A stretch of DNA of 64,000 nucleotides, taken from NCBI RefSeq assembly GCF_002865645.1, contig NW_020194519.1, positions 1,237,542-1,301,541 of the forward strand, written 5' to 3'. The notes beneath the pieces were generated by a model, which was not told the DNA's origin, did no database searches, and worked only from the letters and a program-made list of their open reading frames with translations. The translations under genes and the position numbers were made by a program. Shown here piece by piece: positions 23,236-34,152 of the stretch. This DNA comes from Hyaloscypha bicolor E (taxonomy: Eukaryota > Ascomycota > Leotiomycetes > Helotiales > Hyaloscyphaceae). The number at the start of each line of letters is the position of its first letter. Position 1 is the first letter of the stretch.

Positions 23236-24637
23236 CTAGGGCTTCTGATCCTTGGCACTCTTTGCTTTTCCTTTCGAACTCCACAAACCTTCCGTCTCTT
23301 TTGCCTTTTTATTCACACTTTCCATATCAAAACCCGCTAGCAGTTTGTATGCTCTTCCCACTTCCTCCAACTCCATGCTACCAATCACATCATCAATGTT
23401 CTCAAACCCATCTGGAGCTCTCTCATGTGCAAGTTGTAGCACATGGTCAGGTCCATTGGCCCTATTGGCAAAACAAATCTTTGCAGTGGGAGGCAAACGG
23501 ACTTTTTCATAAGCCGTCAAAGCGGCTGGTATATCTGTCTGGTTCTGGAGAGCCGAAGACAGAGCTACGGCATCAAGGATTGCTTGACTCGCTCCATTTG
23601 AGCCAACTGAAGTATGTTAGTTGGGTTCATCCTGCTCATTACAATCGCAACCTACTTGGGTACAGAGGGTGAGCAGCATCACCCAGCAAAGTAAGTCTTC
23701 CAAAGCTCCACCGGTCTACTGGCGTCCGATCACACATCGGGAACTCAGATACCTCTTTCGTCTCCTCAATCAGCTCTGGGATACTCAAGAATCCGAACGT
23801 CCAGCTTTGGAATTGACTTGCAAAACGTTCCTTTGGCACCACTTTACCCTAATCAGCTTGTGGTGGTGTCAGATCTGGGTCATCCTTGTCTCGCACTCTC
23901 AATTCTGCGATCCAGTTTACCAACGATGTCCCCTCCAGTTCCGCTTCTCTCCCCACTGGATAGGCGATGAATTTCTGGTCAGCATGACCAGCCCACACCA
24001 TTGATCGACCCGTTAAGAAAGGGGGGCGTTTTGACACGCCACGCCAAAGTAGGCGACCAGAGAAATTCGGTGGTCCTTCGTTGGGGTACAGCAGTCGGCG
24101 GGCCGTCGAATTGATCCCATCCGCAGCGATCAAAACATCCGTTGTTTTCTTCGGGACCTCAACTGGCACGTTAGGATCCGACCTCCTTGTGAAATTGGCC
24201 GTGATACTGGTTTCATTTTGCGCATACGAAGTGAAGACATGATCAGTGTGTACACATCCCTCACCCAAGCGCTCTTTCAGCGCCTTCAGCAACAACTCAT
24301 GCAGCATGCCCCTATGAATCGAGAACTGCGGCACCAAATAGCCAGCTCCTTCTCCGCGAGGCTCAGAAACGACATAATGGCCGTATCGATTGTAATATCG
24401 AAGTTCCGCGGTCTTGATTCCCGTTGCCTCAAGCGCTTCCAACAATCCAAGATTCCGTAGAATAAGCACAGCTGAGGGCTGAAGATTGATTCCCGAGCCA
24501 ATGGCTTTCAGCTCCCGTGACGCTTCGAAGATGGAGATGTTTTTGAAGCCGTCTGCTTCGAGCTGTAAGGCTAGGACCAAGCCGCCGATTCCACCGCCAA
24601 TGATGGCTATTGATAATAGGGTATTTATAAAAGGCAT
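23236..24637 (-). pseudogene. FAD-dependent monooxygenase (salicylate-hydroxylase-like) with in-frame stop
   Basis: Coding blocks 24,637-23,656 and 23,606-23,236 join over a 49-bp intron into a 451-codon frame that is homologous from end to end. It has an FAD-binding GGGIGG near residues 14-19, AADGINSTAR (the DG motif), and GRLTLLGDAAHPLYP (the second FAD/GD motif) followed by IGSNGASQAILDA. Codon 263 is TAG (23,849-23,851), exactly where relatives have Trp (the E-D-W-N/G-type position before FLPRF-like text). TGG to TAG is a TpG-to-TpA change, as RIP makes. A 48-bp intron removing it can be drawn, but it would delete family-like residues and leave its branch point 3 nt from the acceptor. 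Most likely this is a recent pseudogene. Alternatively it is a sequencing error. Confidence 0.75.
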
Positions 24638-24753
24638 TTTCTCTATTGGATCGTATGCAATGGAAAGGAGTTAGGATGGTAATTTGAGTTTTGACGCTGC
24701 TTTCGGACAATGTGGGGTAAACTGTAAATTACGTTGTGGGGCACAGCAACTAA

Positions 24754-25008
24754 CAAGCCTGATCGCATAAGTCTCTATTTTAGGGCAATTCGCTAAGAAA
24801 CCAACCCTATTTTTGACGTATTTATTTTATATTTAGAATTAGTTTTACAGACATTCTATACCTAATCTAGTTTGTTTTATCCGATGACCTCAAGTTTTGT
24901 AAGGTTTGAATCTATATTTATCTCGAAATTATTAAGTAAAGTTAGTGATTTTGATTTTGTGAGGCCTGAAAATATCGCTAAAAACACAGACTTATGCGAT
25001 TAGGCTCG
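24754..25008. mobile_element. Candidate MITE with imperfect terminal inverted repeats and TAA duplication
   Basis: This 255-bp AT-rich segment starts CAAGCCTGATCGCATAAGTC and ends with the reverse complement of CGAGCCTAATCGCATAAGTC. That is two mismatches in 20, and weaker similarity continues for about ten more bases. It is flanked on both sides by TAA (24,751-24,753 and 25,009-25,011). A 3-bp TWA duplication is the habit of PIF/Harbinger-type elements. It has no coding capacity. Confidence 0.55.
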
Positions 25009-25009
25009 T

Positions 25010-25067
25010 AATGGCGGGAAGTCCACTTCAGGAAGGGGACCTGAATTCTGGTCCACTTCTCGCCATT
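25010..25067. repeat. Short palindromic hairpin abutting the MITE candidate
   Basis: AATGGCGGGAAGT (25,010-25,022) pairs with ACTTCTCGCCATT (25,055-25,067), 12 of 13 bases, around a 32-base loop. GTCCACTTC also occurs twice as a direct repeat. The hairpin begins inside the 3-bp duplication of the MITE candidate. Confidence 0.4.
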
Positions 25068-26815
25068 GTAATGTTGTAACTCCGGCGTCCTTCGTCCTTC
25101 CTCGACATCATGTTTTGTCACAATTTTGTATCAAGCAACTTCAAAGAGGCTGACGTACTATCTATCAGGCGTGCTGGCAACTTGTAACGAGTCAGAACAT
25201 CGTGACCTTGAAAGAAGATGGGTGTTTACCCTTTAATATTTTAGTGGTCACCACTCTACTTTTACTGAGGGCATCTGACGGTTTGAACAACTCACAGGAA
25301 ACAGTGCTGAACTCTCGCACGCCGCAATGCCTTTACTGGGCGGTGAGCGCTATCCCAATACCAGTCACAGTCTCACAGAGGAAGTCTGTGTCTCGGCAGG
25401 AATCTCCTGCATACGGGCCGAGGGACACGGCTGTGTTGTCTCCACTGCCCCTCCAATGAATCCATTCAGGGGGGTTAAGCTTTCTTCCATGCGACCCTGA
25501 AACACCTGAAAATAAAACACCAAAATTTTGCGTTCCGCTCACCACCTTTCCAATTTCGATCAATTTTTGGTTTGATGTTAAAAAAAGCTTTTAGTTAATG
25601 GCCACCCTTGTTTCGCCTTGTCTCGGTATATTTCCTACTAACACGGCCTCGGACCGACATAACGCGATCGTGGACTCGACCTTTCTTTCTCCAATTCCAA
25701 AGTTTCAAGCCTCATCGATAATTCAACCTTCACAAACGCTTTAGGATGTTCTATAACTTCTATTGCCCGCAAAATACACCCTGTATTGAGACTTATGGGA
25801 AAATTACCGACAATTTCTCGAGTTGGACGAACTTTTATACCTGTTCCTGGTACCCAGCGCAGTCTTTGAATCGATGCAATGGCAACTAATGTGTGTATTA
25901 GATGGTGCTGAAGAAGGTACCGAATACCGACTAAAGTCCCCACTAGTTGTGACGGACCCAAGCACTGGACTCAAGAACCCGACGCAGCAGCCCTGTACAT
26001 CGCCACCTGGGCAAAATACCCCTGAGTTGCAAACTATGCAGCAGCCAGCTGCTATTTAGATTTTGAGTGTAGGAAGCAAATTGGGGAGACTATTATGGCA
26101 ATAACGTACATTTGACCTGGCAAGGCACCAATCTGGGAAGACGAAGCGGAGGTTTGATGAAGAACCGAGGGTGGTCAGGGGATTGATATTGAGTATCTGA
26201 TTATACTTACTCCTTCGGGCCAATACTTTCAGTTACATGTTCGTTTTCTGACACCCATACTAGAACATTATTTAGTTACTTCACTACTCAACTTTGAGAA
26301 TGAGTAGGTGCCAGAGTATTTGTGAGCGTCCGTCCATATATGACTAGAATATTGGTCGCTGTGACAACAATAGGTATTGTACCAGCATCAAGAGAAAACA
26401 AAGGTTTATATTGATTCGCTTATTGTACCAATAATAGGGAGAACTTTGAAAACATACGACGATATAAGAGAATTCACCTGAACTTATTGTGATTACGTTT
26501 GGTCGAGTGGTTGGGCCTGGTGAGGATGGTGATTTGGACTAACGAGCCTCGGCAGATGGAACAGAAAAAGGGGAGCAAAACGGACTGCAGGAAAGTCCCC
26601 ACAACTTTCGGTCCCTACTGCACATAAGTCTCGCAGTGAAAAGCGTGTCGATTCGCGTATAGGTAAAGAATAAAACTTTTGTCATATTCTTACGCAGGTC
26701 TTCAATCCAACTCTCATCCTAAAATCATAAAGAAACGCATTGGTATCAACCGAGAATATGGCTTGGTGTCATAACTCTCTGCAATCCTCCACCGTCGCGC
26801 CTAAGCAGGATGTCA
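25068..26815. other. Intergenic region, no supported gene
   Basis: Short frames exist on both strands (for example around 25,640-25,960), but none shows motifs, membrane segments or splice signals that convince me. The right part probably contains the 3' UTR of the MARVEL gene. Confidence 0.45.
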
Positions 26816-27453
26816 TTAGACGAGAGCTCCTCCTCTCTTACTCGACCTGCTCATGAAGGTAAGACCGATAGTGACAATGAACAGGATGAACAGGATCCAA
26901 ATGAAGGCAGTATCTGCTTGGGCCATTCGACACCGACCGATGATATCATCCTCAGCCTTTTTTCGGTCGCCGTTGTAGTCCTTCATGTCACTAACTCGAA
27001 TGACCTTCCAAATCGCTAGAATGTAATACGGGTCGGCGCAGTTGCCAGTCTTGACTTCAGCTACGAATGCCTGGCATCGCTCTCGTTAGATATTTGGTCG
27101 TGGTTGCCATGGGAGCAGCGGAATACTTACGCCAGCGCCTGCAAGGAGGAAGAAGGAGGCTATCCCATCCAGAGCCAGAATAATTATCCCTTGCAGCGGT
27201 TCCAAGAAGATGGCACCAAGACCAGCGGCGGCGATGAGCAATCCTGCACCACCGCAGAATGCACCGTAGTCGAGCAATGAGGGTGCATGGCCAGGGCCAT
27301 ATCCATTGATGAGGACAACCGAAAGAGCCAGTACGACTGCCCCGATTAGGAGCTATGAAAGCTTACAGTCAGTATTTGGCGTGATGGATTCTTTCGTGTG
27401 AAATTTAAGGGTTTTCTTACTTGAGCAACACGAGCAATCAATGTGATAATCAT
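26816..27453 (-). CDS. MARVEL-domain membrane protein (Nce102-like)
   Basis: Exons 27,453-27,421, 27,352-27,131 and 27,070-26,816 encode 169 aa in all, with phase-0 introns of 68 and 60 bp. The first exon codes for only 11 residues (MIITLIARVAQ). The protein has four hydrophobic segments (about 5-27, 37-57, 60-85 and 133-153). A polar loop between the third and fourth holds two Cys in the KTGNC and GRCRMAQADTAF blocks, and the tail is basic (RSSKRGG). This is the layout of fungal MARVEL proteins of the Nce102/Fhn1 kind, which sit in the plasma membrane and organise eisosome-linked domains or unconventional export. The family assignment rests on topology and the RMAQADTAF-type block. The specific function is inferred. 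Confidence 0.8.
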
Positions 27454-28577
27454 AGTGAAGAGCTATAAGATCTTTCTGTGTATATGTGATATTGTGAAGA
27501 GGATTTGGTCTTTCCGTTGTCAGTTGTATTATGTTTGCGAGTGTGAACAAATGGGAGCCTACTCATATATAAACACAACAGCGAAGAGAAGGTCCGTGAC
27601 TCAATATTGGCCAGGAATAGTACACAATCCAATTTCCAGGCTGTGACCTGACCGTGATACCCCAAATCACCAACTGTGCCTCTTCATGTACTAAAGCAAC
27701 CAACATTTGACCGACAGCGAGCCACTCAGAAGAGCGTAAACACCCCAGCAAAAGAGGTGCAATTAGCAAACACAGCCCAGGCCGACACCGAGTAGGATTG
27801 CGGCACAGCGGGTTTACTGTTTCATGACTTCGTGAAAGCTCACGAGCCCTGCGGCCAGAGCATACTATCTCTGGAGCCATTGCTGCAGGAAGTGGTTTCT
27901 ATTGGCGCCCTGCATGACTTTGCGGGAATACATATAGGTAACCGCACACTGCTGCCTCACAGCTGCCAATCATTCTGGGAGCAAACTGACTCAACAGGAA
28001 CAGGTAGGTAGGTGCCTTGGCAGGGCCGAGGAAAGATAAACCAAAAACCAACAAGCATATGATTTGCAGACATAGTACCACAAGCTCCTGGGGGCTTGAC
28101 CACAAGCAACTTGCTTGGATGACTGGTAGAAGGTCTTGACATGAGATGGACATGTTGCAATGTTGGTGATAGATCTTGGAACAATTCGGCCTTCAGGAGA
28201 CGCTTGGGCCGATCCTCCGTGCCCGCAGCCTTTGGGGGCTAGGGCTGACCGGAGGCTGGTGAGGTCTGGGCCATGCGCACAGCCTCTATTTGCTGTAAAT
28301 ACCCAAATTTCCGCCCGTGAGGTCGAATCAGGGATCGCCTCGTATTAAAATAGCTTCTTGGGGAAATCTGTGCGGCATACCAGGGCGCTGAAAACGCGAG
28401 GAAACGTGGCGATTTTGATCCAACCATTTTCTAAAGGGGTAAAAGCCCAGCGAATCATTGGAGCCGCACCCAGTCGAGCCGAGTTTCGGATATTTGCTCT
28501 GTGTAACCTGGTGAACCTTAATCCGAGGCACAACGGACGATAGCAGATTGTACAACTCTCTGGAACATGCTTCCTCG
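27454..28577. other. Divergent intergenic region (MARVEL gene / ureF)
   Basis: The 1.1-kb region separates the starts of two divergent genes. The overlapping short frames on both strands show no protein-like content. No RNA gene was recognised. Confidence 0.45.
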
Positions 28578-29517
28578 ATGAGCAGCGACACGGTCGACTC
28601 CTCGCAGTCGCAAGCAATCGAAGATGAGATCGTCGAGCTCGAGGGGCGTCTCGAGAAGGCCAAAGCCAGGTTGAACAAAGCCCAAGTCAACCAAGGACCC
28701 TCGATCCCACCAGCAAAGATACCAAGCAGTGATGGTATATAGGGCTTCACATTTATTCAGATCCTTGCTGACCTTGACAGTGCCTCTGACTTCACCAACT
28801 CATCACTTCCTCCTCCTGCTCTCAGACTCCGCCCTCCCACTCGGCTCCTTCGCATTCAGCAGCGGTCTCGAATCGTACCTCGCGCACACCCGTCCCAAGT
28901 CCTCCTTCCCCACATTCTTGAACTTCTCCCTTTCCTCCTATGCCTCGACAACCCTACCATTCGTTCTCGCTGCCCACCGGCACCCGATTGATCTCCTAGA
29001 GCTAGACGATGCCCTCGATGCGGCAATTATGTGCACGGTAGGCCGGCGGGCATCCGTGGCGCAAGGCAGAGCTCTGCTCTCGATATGGGATCGATCATTC
29101 AAGTCCGCTCTACCTGCTGGAGCGTCTACAGCTGCTGTTGAAGCTCTGAAGGAGTTCACCGTCCTCTTGCGTGCCACGTCCTCGAATATCACTACCCATT
29201 TGCCGACTGCCTCTGCTCATCTAGGACCGCTGTTTGGAGCCATTGCGGTGATCTTGGGGATGAGTCTTCGGCAAACTGCATATGTGTTCATGCTCAGCCA
29301 TGTGAAGGCTTTGTTGTCGGCTGCTGTAAGAGCGAGTATGTTCGGGCCGTATCATGCGCAGAAAATGCTTGCGAGTGTTGAGGTCCAGGAAGGAATCCAG
29401 AAAGTTATCCAGCAGGAGTGGGAGACTAAAATTGAGGATGCGGGTCAGAGTGTGCCGGTGATGGATTTATGGATTGGGAGGCACGAGATGTTGTATTCTA
29501 GGATATTTAATAGCTGA
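28578..29517 (+). CDS. ureF: Urease accessory protein UreF
   Basis: Exon 1 (28,578-28,734) and exon 2 (28,781-29,517) flank a 46-bp intron with a GCTGAC branch site and encode 297 aa. Exon 1 encodes a charged coiled segment (EDEIVELEGRLEKAKARL) typical of the N-terminus of fungal UreF. Exon 2 opens with the family hallmark LLLLSDSALPLGSFAFSSGL, followed by an all-helical protein and a conserved C-terminus (MDLWIGRHEMLYSRIFNS). UreF works with UreD and UreG to load nickel into apo-urease. The frame of exon 2 also has an ATG at 28,732, but that start would place intron sequence in the protein and lose the coiled segment. The gene is convergent with cwc2. Confidence 0.92.
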
Positions 29518-29643
29518 AGTGGATGCCTCGCTTCCCCTTTAAAGGCGATCAAATGACACATGAATCTGCAAAATGTGTAAAGCCTTGGATTTTCTGATTT
29601 ACGCCCCAACTTGAGATTCCATTTTGACTCTATATGCTTACAA

Positions 29644-30871
29644 TCAATCACTGTCGCTATCGTACGCAACCAAAGGTCCCGAAGGTGCTTTCGTCTTCGA
29701 CCTTGGTGCAACTGAAGCTTGGGCTCCTTTCAATGCCGCAAGAGTACTGCTTGAGAATATGCCAGTCTCCTCTGCCTCTTCCTTCTCCACCTGATCAGCC
29801 TCAATCATCAACCTTTGCTCTTCCTCCAGCGTCAAGCCCTGTCTACCAACTGGATTGACCGCGTTAACTCCTCTCGCAAAGTAGATATCATCAGGGGCTT
29901 CGTATTCTGCTAAGCCGAATCCACCTTCAATCCTCTTTCGTTTCCGTGCTTCTAGATCACGTCCTTCAATCTCAGCCACGAACTCTGCTGGTAGTGCCCT
30001 CCGTACAGCCTCAGCTGCTTGTTCTTCAATTCTTCGTACTTCTCGCTTCTGAGCCATTGGGTTGGGGTCGGCGGTAGCCCATCGAACGTTCAGAATCTCG
30101 CTATGATCCAGGGATTGATGTGCCATTGCTTCCTTGGCAAATTGTGCGTTGGCTTCATTAGAATATGTGATAAACGCAACACCCCGAGTGTTGAGCACAC
30201 GTACTGATTCATATTAGCAATTATTCCATAAACAAATGAACAGGAAAGGGCGTACTTCGTTCAACCTGACCCCATTCTGCGAAATGTCTAGCAACCACTT
30301 CCTCGATGTCATCACTAACGTGTATCCTTCCCACGTATATCGTGCGATTCTGTCTCATAAAGCTTCCCACACCACCCATATCGTCTCTATAATCGGAGTG
30401 CTTGTCTCTGCCAAAAACGTCCACATTCGGGTTGAACATATCATGAATGCCTGGTAATCTGTGCAGATACTCGCACTCCTGTCCCTTTGGACATATCCCC
30501 CTCGCAAAGAAGAGGCAGAAATAGCTTCCAGGCACTTTGTCGGCCTTCGTATACCCCGTGTCCTTCGCAATGTTGCAGCGGCCCGCAGCAGCAGTCTTCG
30601 ATAAGTACTTGTCCTCCCGATCGCCGCCAGACCACTTGTTATACCAGATGTTGAAAATCGTACCAGTCTGAGGAGGAGGTTCGGATTTCATGGTCGAGGG
30701 GTCGACTTGAGGTCGCGCTGCGCGCTTCTTCTTCCTGATGATCTTCTTCACTTTTCTCTCTGATGGCGCCGACACCTCGTTGCTCGTCGTTGTCAGGGCT
30801 GTGGAGGCTTCCTCGCCTCCCATATCCTGAGGCGCCATCGTAGGAGGTGTAGCTGTCTCGACGTCGGCCAT
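29644..30871 (-). CDS. cwc2: Pre-mRNA-splicing factor Cwc2 (RBM22-like)
   Basis: Exons 30,871-30,256 and 30,203-29,644 (52-bp intron with a GCTAAT branch site) encode 391 aa. The protein has a lysine/arginine-rich patch (about 40-52) and a Torus region starting at GTIFNIWYNKW (about 70). A CCCH zinc finger (Cys119, Cys127, Cys133, His137; spacing 7-5-3) is followed by an RRM (about 176-255) with RNP2 RTIYVGRI and RNP1-like GVAFITY. The C-terminal tail is acidic and ends DSDSD. Cwc2 belongs to the NineTeen (Prp19) complex. It touches U6 snRNA and the intron in the catalytic spliceosome, linking the complex to the RNA core. Length and domain order match fungal orthologs. Confidence 0.95.
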
Positions 30872-31449
30872 TTTGCTGGGTGTCGCAAGGATAGTCGTTG
30901 CGTGAGGTTTGGGTTCAAAAGTTTGGTAAGGCTGAGGCTTTCACGAGCCACTTCAGCGCTAAAATTTAGCGTGCTTTTCAGCCACAGGTACTTTGACGAC
31001 TTGCTCTTGACTTCCTTCTCTCGTGGAGAACAAGAAAAGCAGTACTGACTTCTCAATGTCTCAAATCAGATTGGATCATCTCAGATACTCTCCTGCGAAT
31101 GTTGTCTCGAGTTAGAGTGCATTAAAAGTCTCCCTCTTCAACACCTTGCGAAATCCTGTAATGTTGTTCGCCCACCCCCTTCGTGCAGATCAATGTCCAA
31201 CTTTCACCGGGGCATTGAAAATGGTTGCCGGCTTCTCTGTTCGCTGCAAGATCCTCTGTTTATAGCTTCAAGCGCTTCAACCAGTTGAATCAGCAGTGCT
31301 GTGCCAGACCGGTGCTCATTGGATATCTAGATGATTTTGATAGTACATCTTTCGTGGCCAGTGTCTTTGCCAATGCATCTCCTCACATAATCTATCCTCT
31401 TTACATCTGGTGGCAATGTCTTCGTCGGTTTGTTCTAGTTTTGTACTTG
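30872..31449. other. Intergenic region upstream of cwc2
   Basis: It contains the cwc2 promoter and 5' UTR and then the decayed 3' end of the HET-like pseudogene. No separate gene is seen. Confidence 0.4.
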
Positions 31450-32760
31450 CTCATTCGATCTAAAATGTGGGTCGACGGTCCCGATTCTGTTGTACTCTCC
31501 AAAGCTTCGTCCTGTCTGCTCAAGAAGCAAACCCCCAATGATAATCTAAGAATTTTTGGGACTGGAAAGTTTATATCCGTATGTGTATCTTCCATCGATC
31601 GTGCTCCCAATACTAGTGTGTAGTGGCAAGAGATATTTCATACCCCTTTCCATGGCATCACGGTGATCAAAAGCTGGCGTAGTCTCTGGTGTGGCGATAC
31701 CGAGAAGCATTTGGATATTCATCTGGATGAAGTGAGGTTACCGGAATAAGGACTTCACATTCGATGTTCAAAGCCACCTCACCGACAGAGTCGAAGGGAG
31801 CTTTGCCCGACGGCAAGCCTTCTACACCCAAAACGAATGCATGTTATGTGATATCTGTGATGAGGCAGTCCTCCTATAGTTCCGGCATCATAACCATGCT
31901 ATCGACGGATGCCCATGACCACGGAGGTGCCAAGTCAAGAAGAGCTTTTCTTTGCCTTGGCTTCTCATGTTGATACACCGTAGTTGTTGCACTCCACAAA
32001 AGATACCAAGCAAGCGTCTCCAACCAAAGTCCAGCAAGATAGGTTGTTTTGTCTCCTTCTGGACCTTTGGGGCGAGTCCTGCGAGTGCTAGTAGTTTGTC
32101 CTTGTCAAAAGTCAATTTCCGCGAACTGTAGTTTTGGCTCTAGAGGCCCAACTCAAAGTCCACTCTTTTATTGATCCCCACGAGTAGTCTCGGGGCAAGC
32201 TTTCACAGGTTCCGTGCTCGCGGTACCCCCAGACCATCTGAGTGGGGCCGAAATGTAATGTTCGCCGGGCTAGCATGTGCTCTTGCAGGACCCATGCCCT
32301 AGTTGAAAGCGGAGTATTTTCAATGCATTGCTTGTAGATGCCGCCACCTAATAAAGTATTCTCTGTTGGTTCACCCTTTCGTTTCATTTCGGCCCGCTGA
32401 ATCCAACGTCTCTGGGTTCCTCGTGAAGACGCGGTCTCCATTTCCGTCCACAGCACTCGATGCTGCTATTGAGACTGTGTAGCAGCTGTAAGCTTCGCAC
32501 ATCACACCGGCCTCGACTCTCCAGTCTTCACTGTCATTTTGGGTGATGAATGAGGAGTCGATTCAGAAATCCAGCCCCAACGCTTTCGTAATTTCAATTG
32601 CATCACAAAAGGTCTTGCGCAGTGCTACGTGTGGAATTTCTCTTTGAAATAGAACCAGATTCTCTACGGAGGACGCGGCCAAAAGTCTTGCAACTGTCAG
32701 GGTTTGACGCCGCACTCGCTTAAATTGCAAGGGCGTTGCACGGCAACCAGAGGCCGCCAT
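31450..32760 (-). pseudogene. Decayed heterokaryon-incompatibility (HET) domain gene
   Basis: Minus-strand translation shows HET-family text interrupted by stops and frame changes. Around 32,640-32,565 it reads LVLFQREIPHVALRKTFCDA and IEITKALGLDF, the I-P-x-x-L-P-K-T-F-x-D-A-I block before the lost W-I-D-S-L-C motif. At 32,350-32,190 it reads ENTPLSTRAWVLQEHMLARR and TLHFGPTQMVW, the classic L-x-x-R-x-W-x-x-Q-E-R motif. At 32,100-32,030 it reads LTFDKDKLLALAGLAPKVQK, one frame away, so there is a frameshift near 32,130. At 31,530-31,480 it reads GLLLEQTGRSFGEYNRIG, a usual end of such proteins. HET proteins trigger cell death when unlike hyphae fuse. This copy cannot be translated. Its 5' limit is unclear. 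Confidence 0.75.
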
Positions 32761-32947
32761 AATTACAGGGCCTTACAGGCTTGTCATGCTTAAATAACAG
32801 CACTCAAGCCCTGTAAACATTACTAATAGCGATGTTCCTTCAGGCAACTGAGGCCCTAAGCACCGTTGCTATGCCAGAGCTGTGTGGTGTTCTTAGGCTT
32901 GGAGCCCACCCCTGCCAGTTGCAAGACTTATGACCGCGTCCTCCGTA
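32665..32947. repeat. Inverted repeat around a hairpin next to the HET relic
   Basis: The outer arms are 32,665-32,697 and 32,916-32,947, reverse complements with about five mismatches in 32 (core CAGTTGCAAGACTT). Inside them TTACAGGGC (32,763-32,771) pairs perfectly with GCCCTGTAA (32,808-32,816). No flanking duplication was found. Confidence 0.4.
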
Positions 32948-33606
32948 TGGTGAAACGAATGAGATTATCCAAGGAACCCCAGCAGTGGCTCAGGCAGAGT
33001 ATCTCGCGAATTTCAAGCCTGGTGAAGCTAACGACAAGTAGAGACGAGGCGTTGCATCATCAACAAACAGTAAACGGGTCGGGAGTAATGAATTTCTCCC
33101 AGAACGAGAGTTATTGCAAGAGTTATGGTTGGCCATACAACCGGAAACCACAATTTAGCAAGAGGCAGCGATTCCGAAGCATGTCGTGGTATATCGGGAG
33201 AGGACAAGGGCAAGCTATGGGCGAAAGAGTTTCGTCGGAATTGATCCCCATCCGAAAAGGCGGTCCAGCCTCCAGTGCGTGTGTCGGTATTAAGTCGAGA
33301 TTATCCCCCTGTGGCTTTTCTCGGCTCATTTTCTTTGAACACAACTTAATTTGCCACCGATGAAGACGAAGAAATATTCAGAAATAGGCTCATTTCGGGT
33401 TCCGGTAAATCTCCAGACTTCCAAGTAGCATCCTACAAGTCTCACATCCAGTTTTCACTGATTCTGTGAGAGATAGGAGGGTATCATGGGCGAAGTTGAG
33501 TACTGTAGGCTTCTCCCCCCCGCCCATGTGGTGAACGACGATCTATCCTCGCCATACATGAGGTTCCCGAATGGATCAACTAATCTTCCTCCTTCATAAT
33601 CAGGGC
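32948..33606. other. Gene-poor stretch, nothing recognised
   Basis: Short frames on both strands lack motifs. It may include the eroded 5' part of the HET-like gene, but I cannot show it. Confidence 0.35.
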
Positions 33607-34152
33607 CTATAGTGCAGCTAATGCAAATAGCTCCTGACCGGCCATGCAACTCCCCGCCGCTCTATTGCGACCTTCGACCAGCCGGATAATTTCTAGGTCG
33701 AGCAGCGAGTTATCGAAAAACACATTGCTGTTTGTAACAGAGCCTTGTTCAGAGATTTTTGACACGGCTTCATCATGGCTATCTTCTCCCTCGTCGATTT
33801 CTTTGTCGATACTGTGATGGCCTTCTCCGACATCTGGCTTTTCCACGACTGCTGTTCTCTCCGAAGCCGGATTTCAAATCCCTCTCTTATCTCCTGTCAA
33901 GCTTCCCGTCTCTTCTGTATCGATTTGGCTTCGCTCGTTACTACTTGCTTCGACAACCTCACCAGGCCCGCTAGGATGAGTTTGACGATTGAGATCCTCA
34001 ATTTGCTTTCTTATTATTGAAGTAACAATACCTTCGTTAAATTTGTTGACCATGATTTTGCTTTGCCTTTTTGCTTCGAATACAAGATGTAAAGTTGGAG
34101 TGTGGGATTTGAGGAGAGAGGACCTGAGGTGAGGTGGAATGGCAGTGCTCAT
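33607..34152 (-). pseudogene. Hypothetical protein frame with one in-frame TGA
   Basis: From an ATG at 34,152 the minus strand is open for 182 codons except for a TGA at codon 93 (33,874-33,876). The first half is basic, with a helix-prone IVTSIIRKQIEDLNRQ. The second half is acidic (DKEIDEGEDSHDEAVSKISE) and ends in a hydrophobic tail. The matching frame and protein-like composition on both sides suggest either a gene broken by one mutation or a gene with an intron around the TGA that I cannot place. I recognise no family. Confidence 0.3.

Noticed and set aside
23804..23851. Intron that would remove the TAG in the monooxygenase
   Set aside because: It would delete family-like residues before the conserved Trp position, and the only branch-like CTGAT lies 3 nt from the acceptor.
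23236..24637. Secondary-metabolite cluster around the monooxygenase
   Set aside because: Neighbours are argJ and a MARVEL protein; there is no synthase, transporter or regulator nearby.
25638..25961. 107-codon minus-strand frame as a gene
   Set aside because: No recognisable motif, and no splice or context support.
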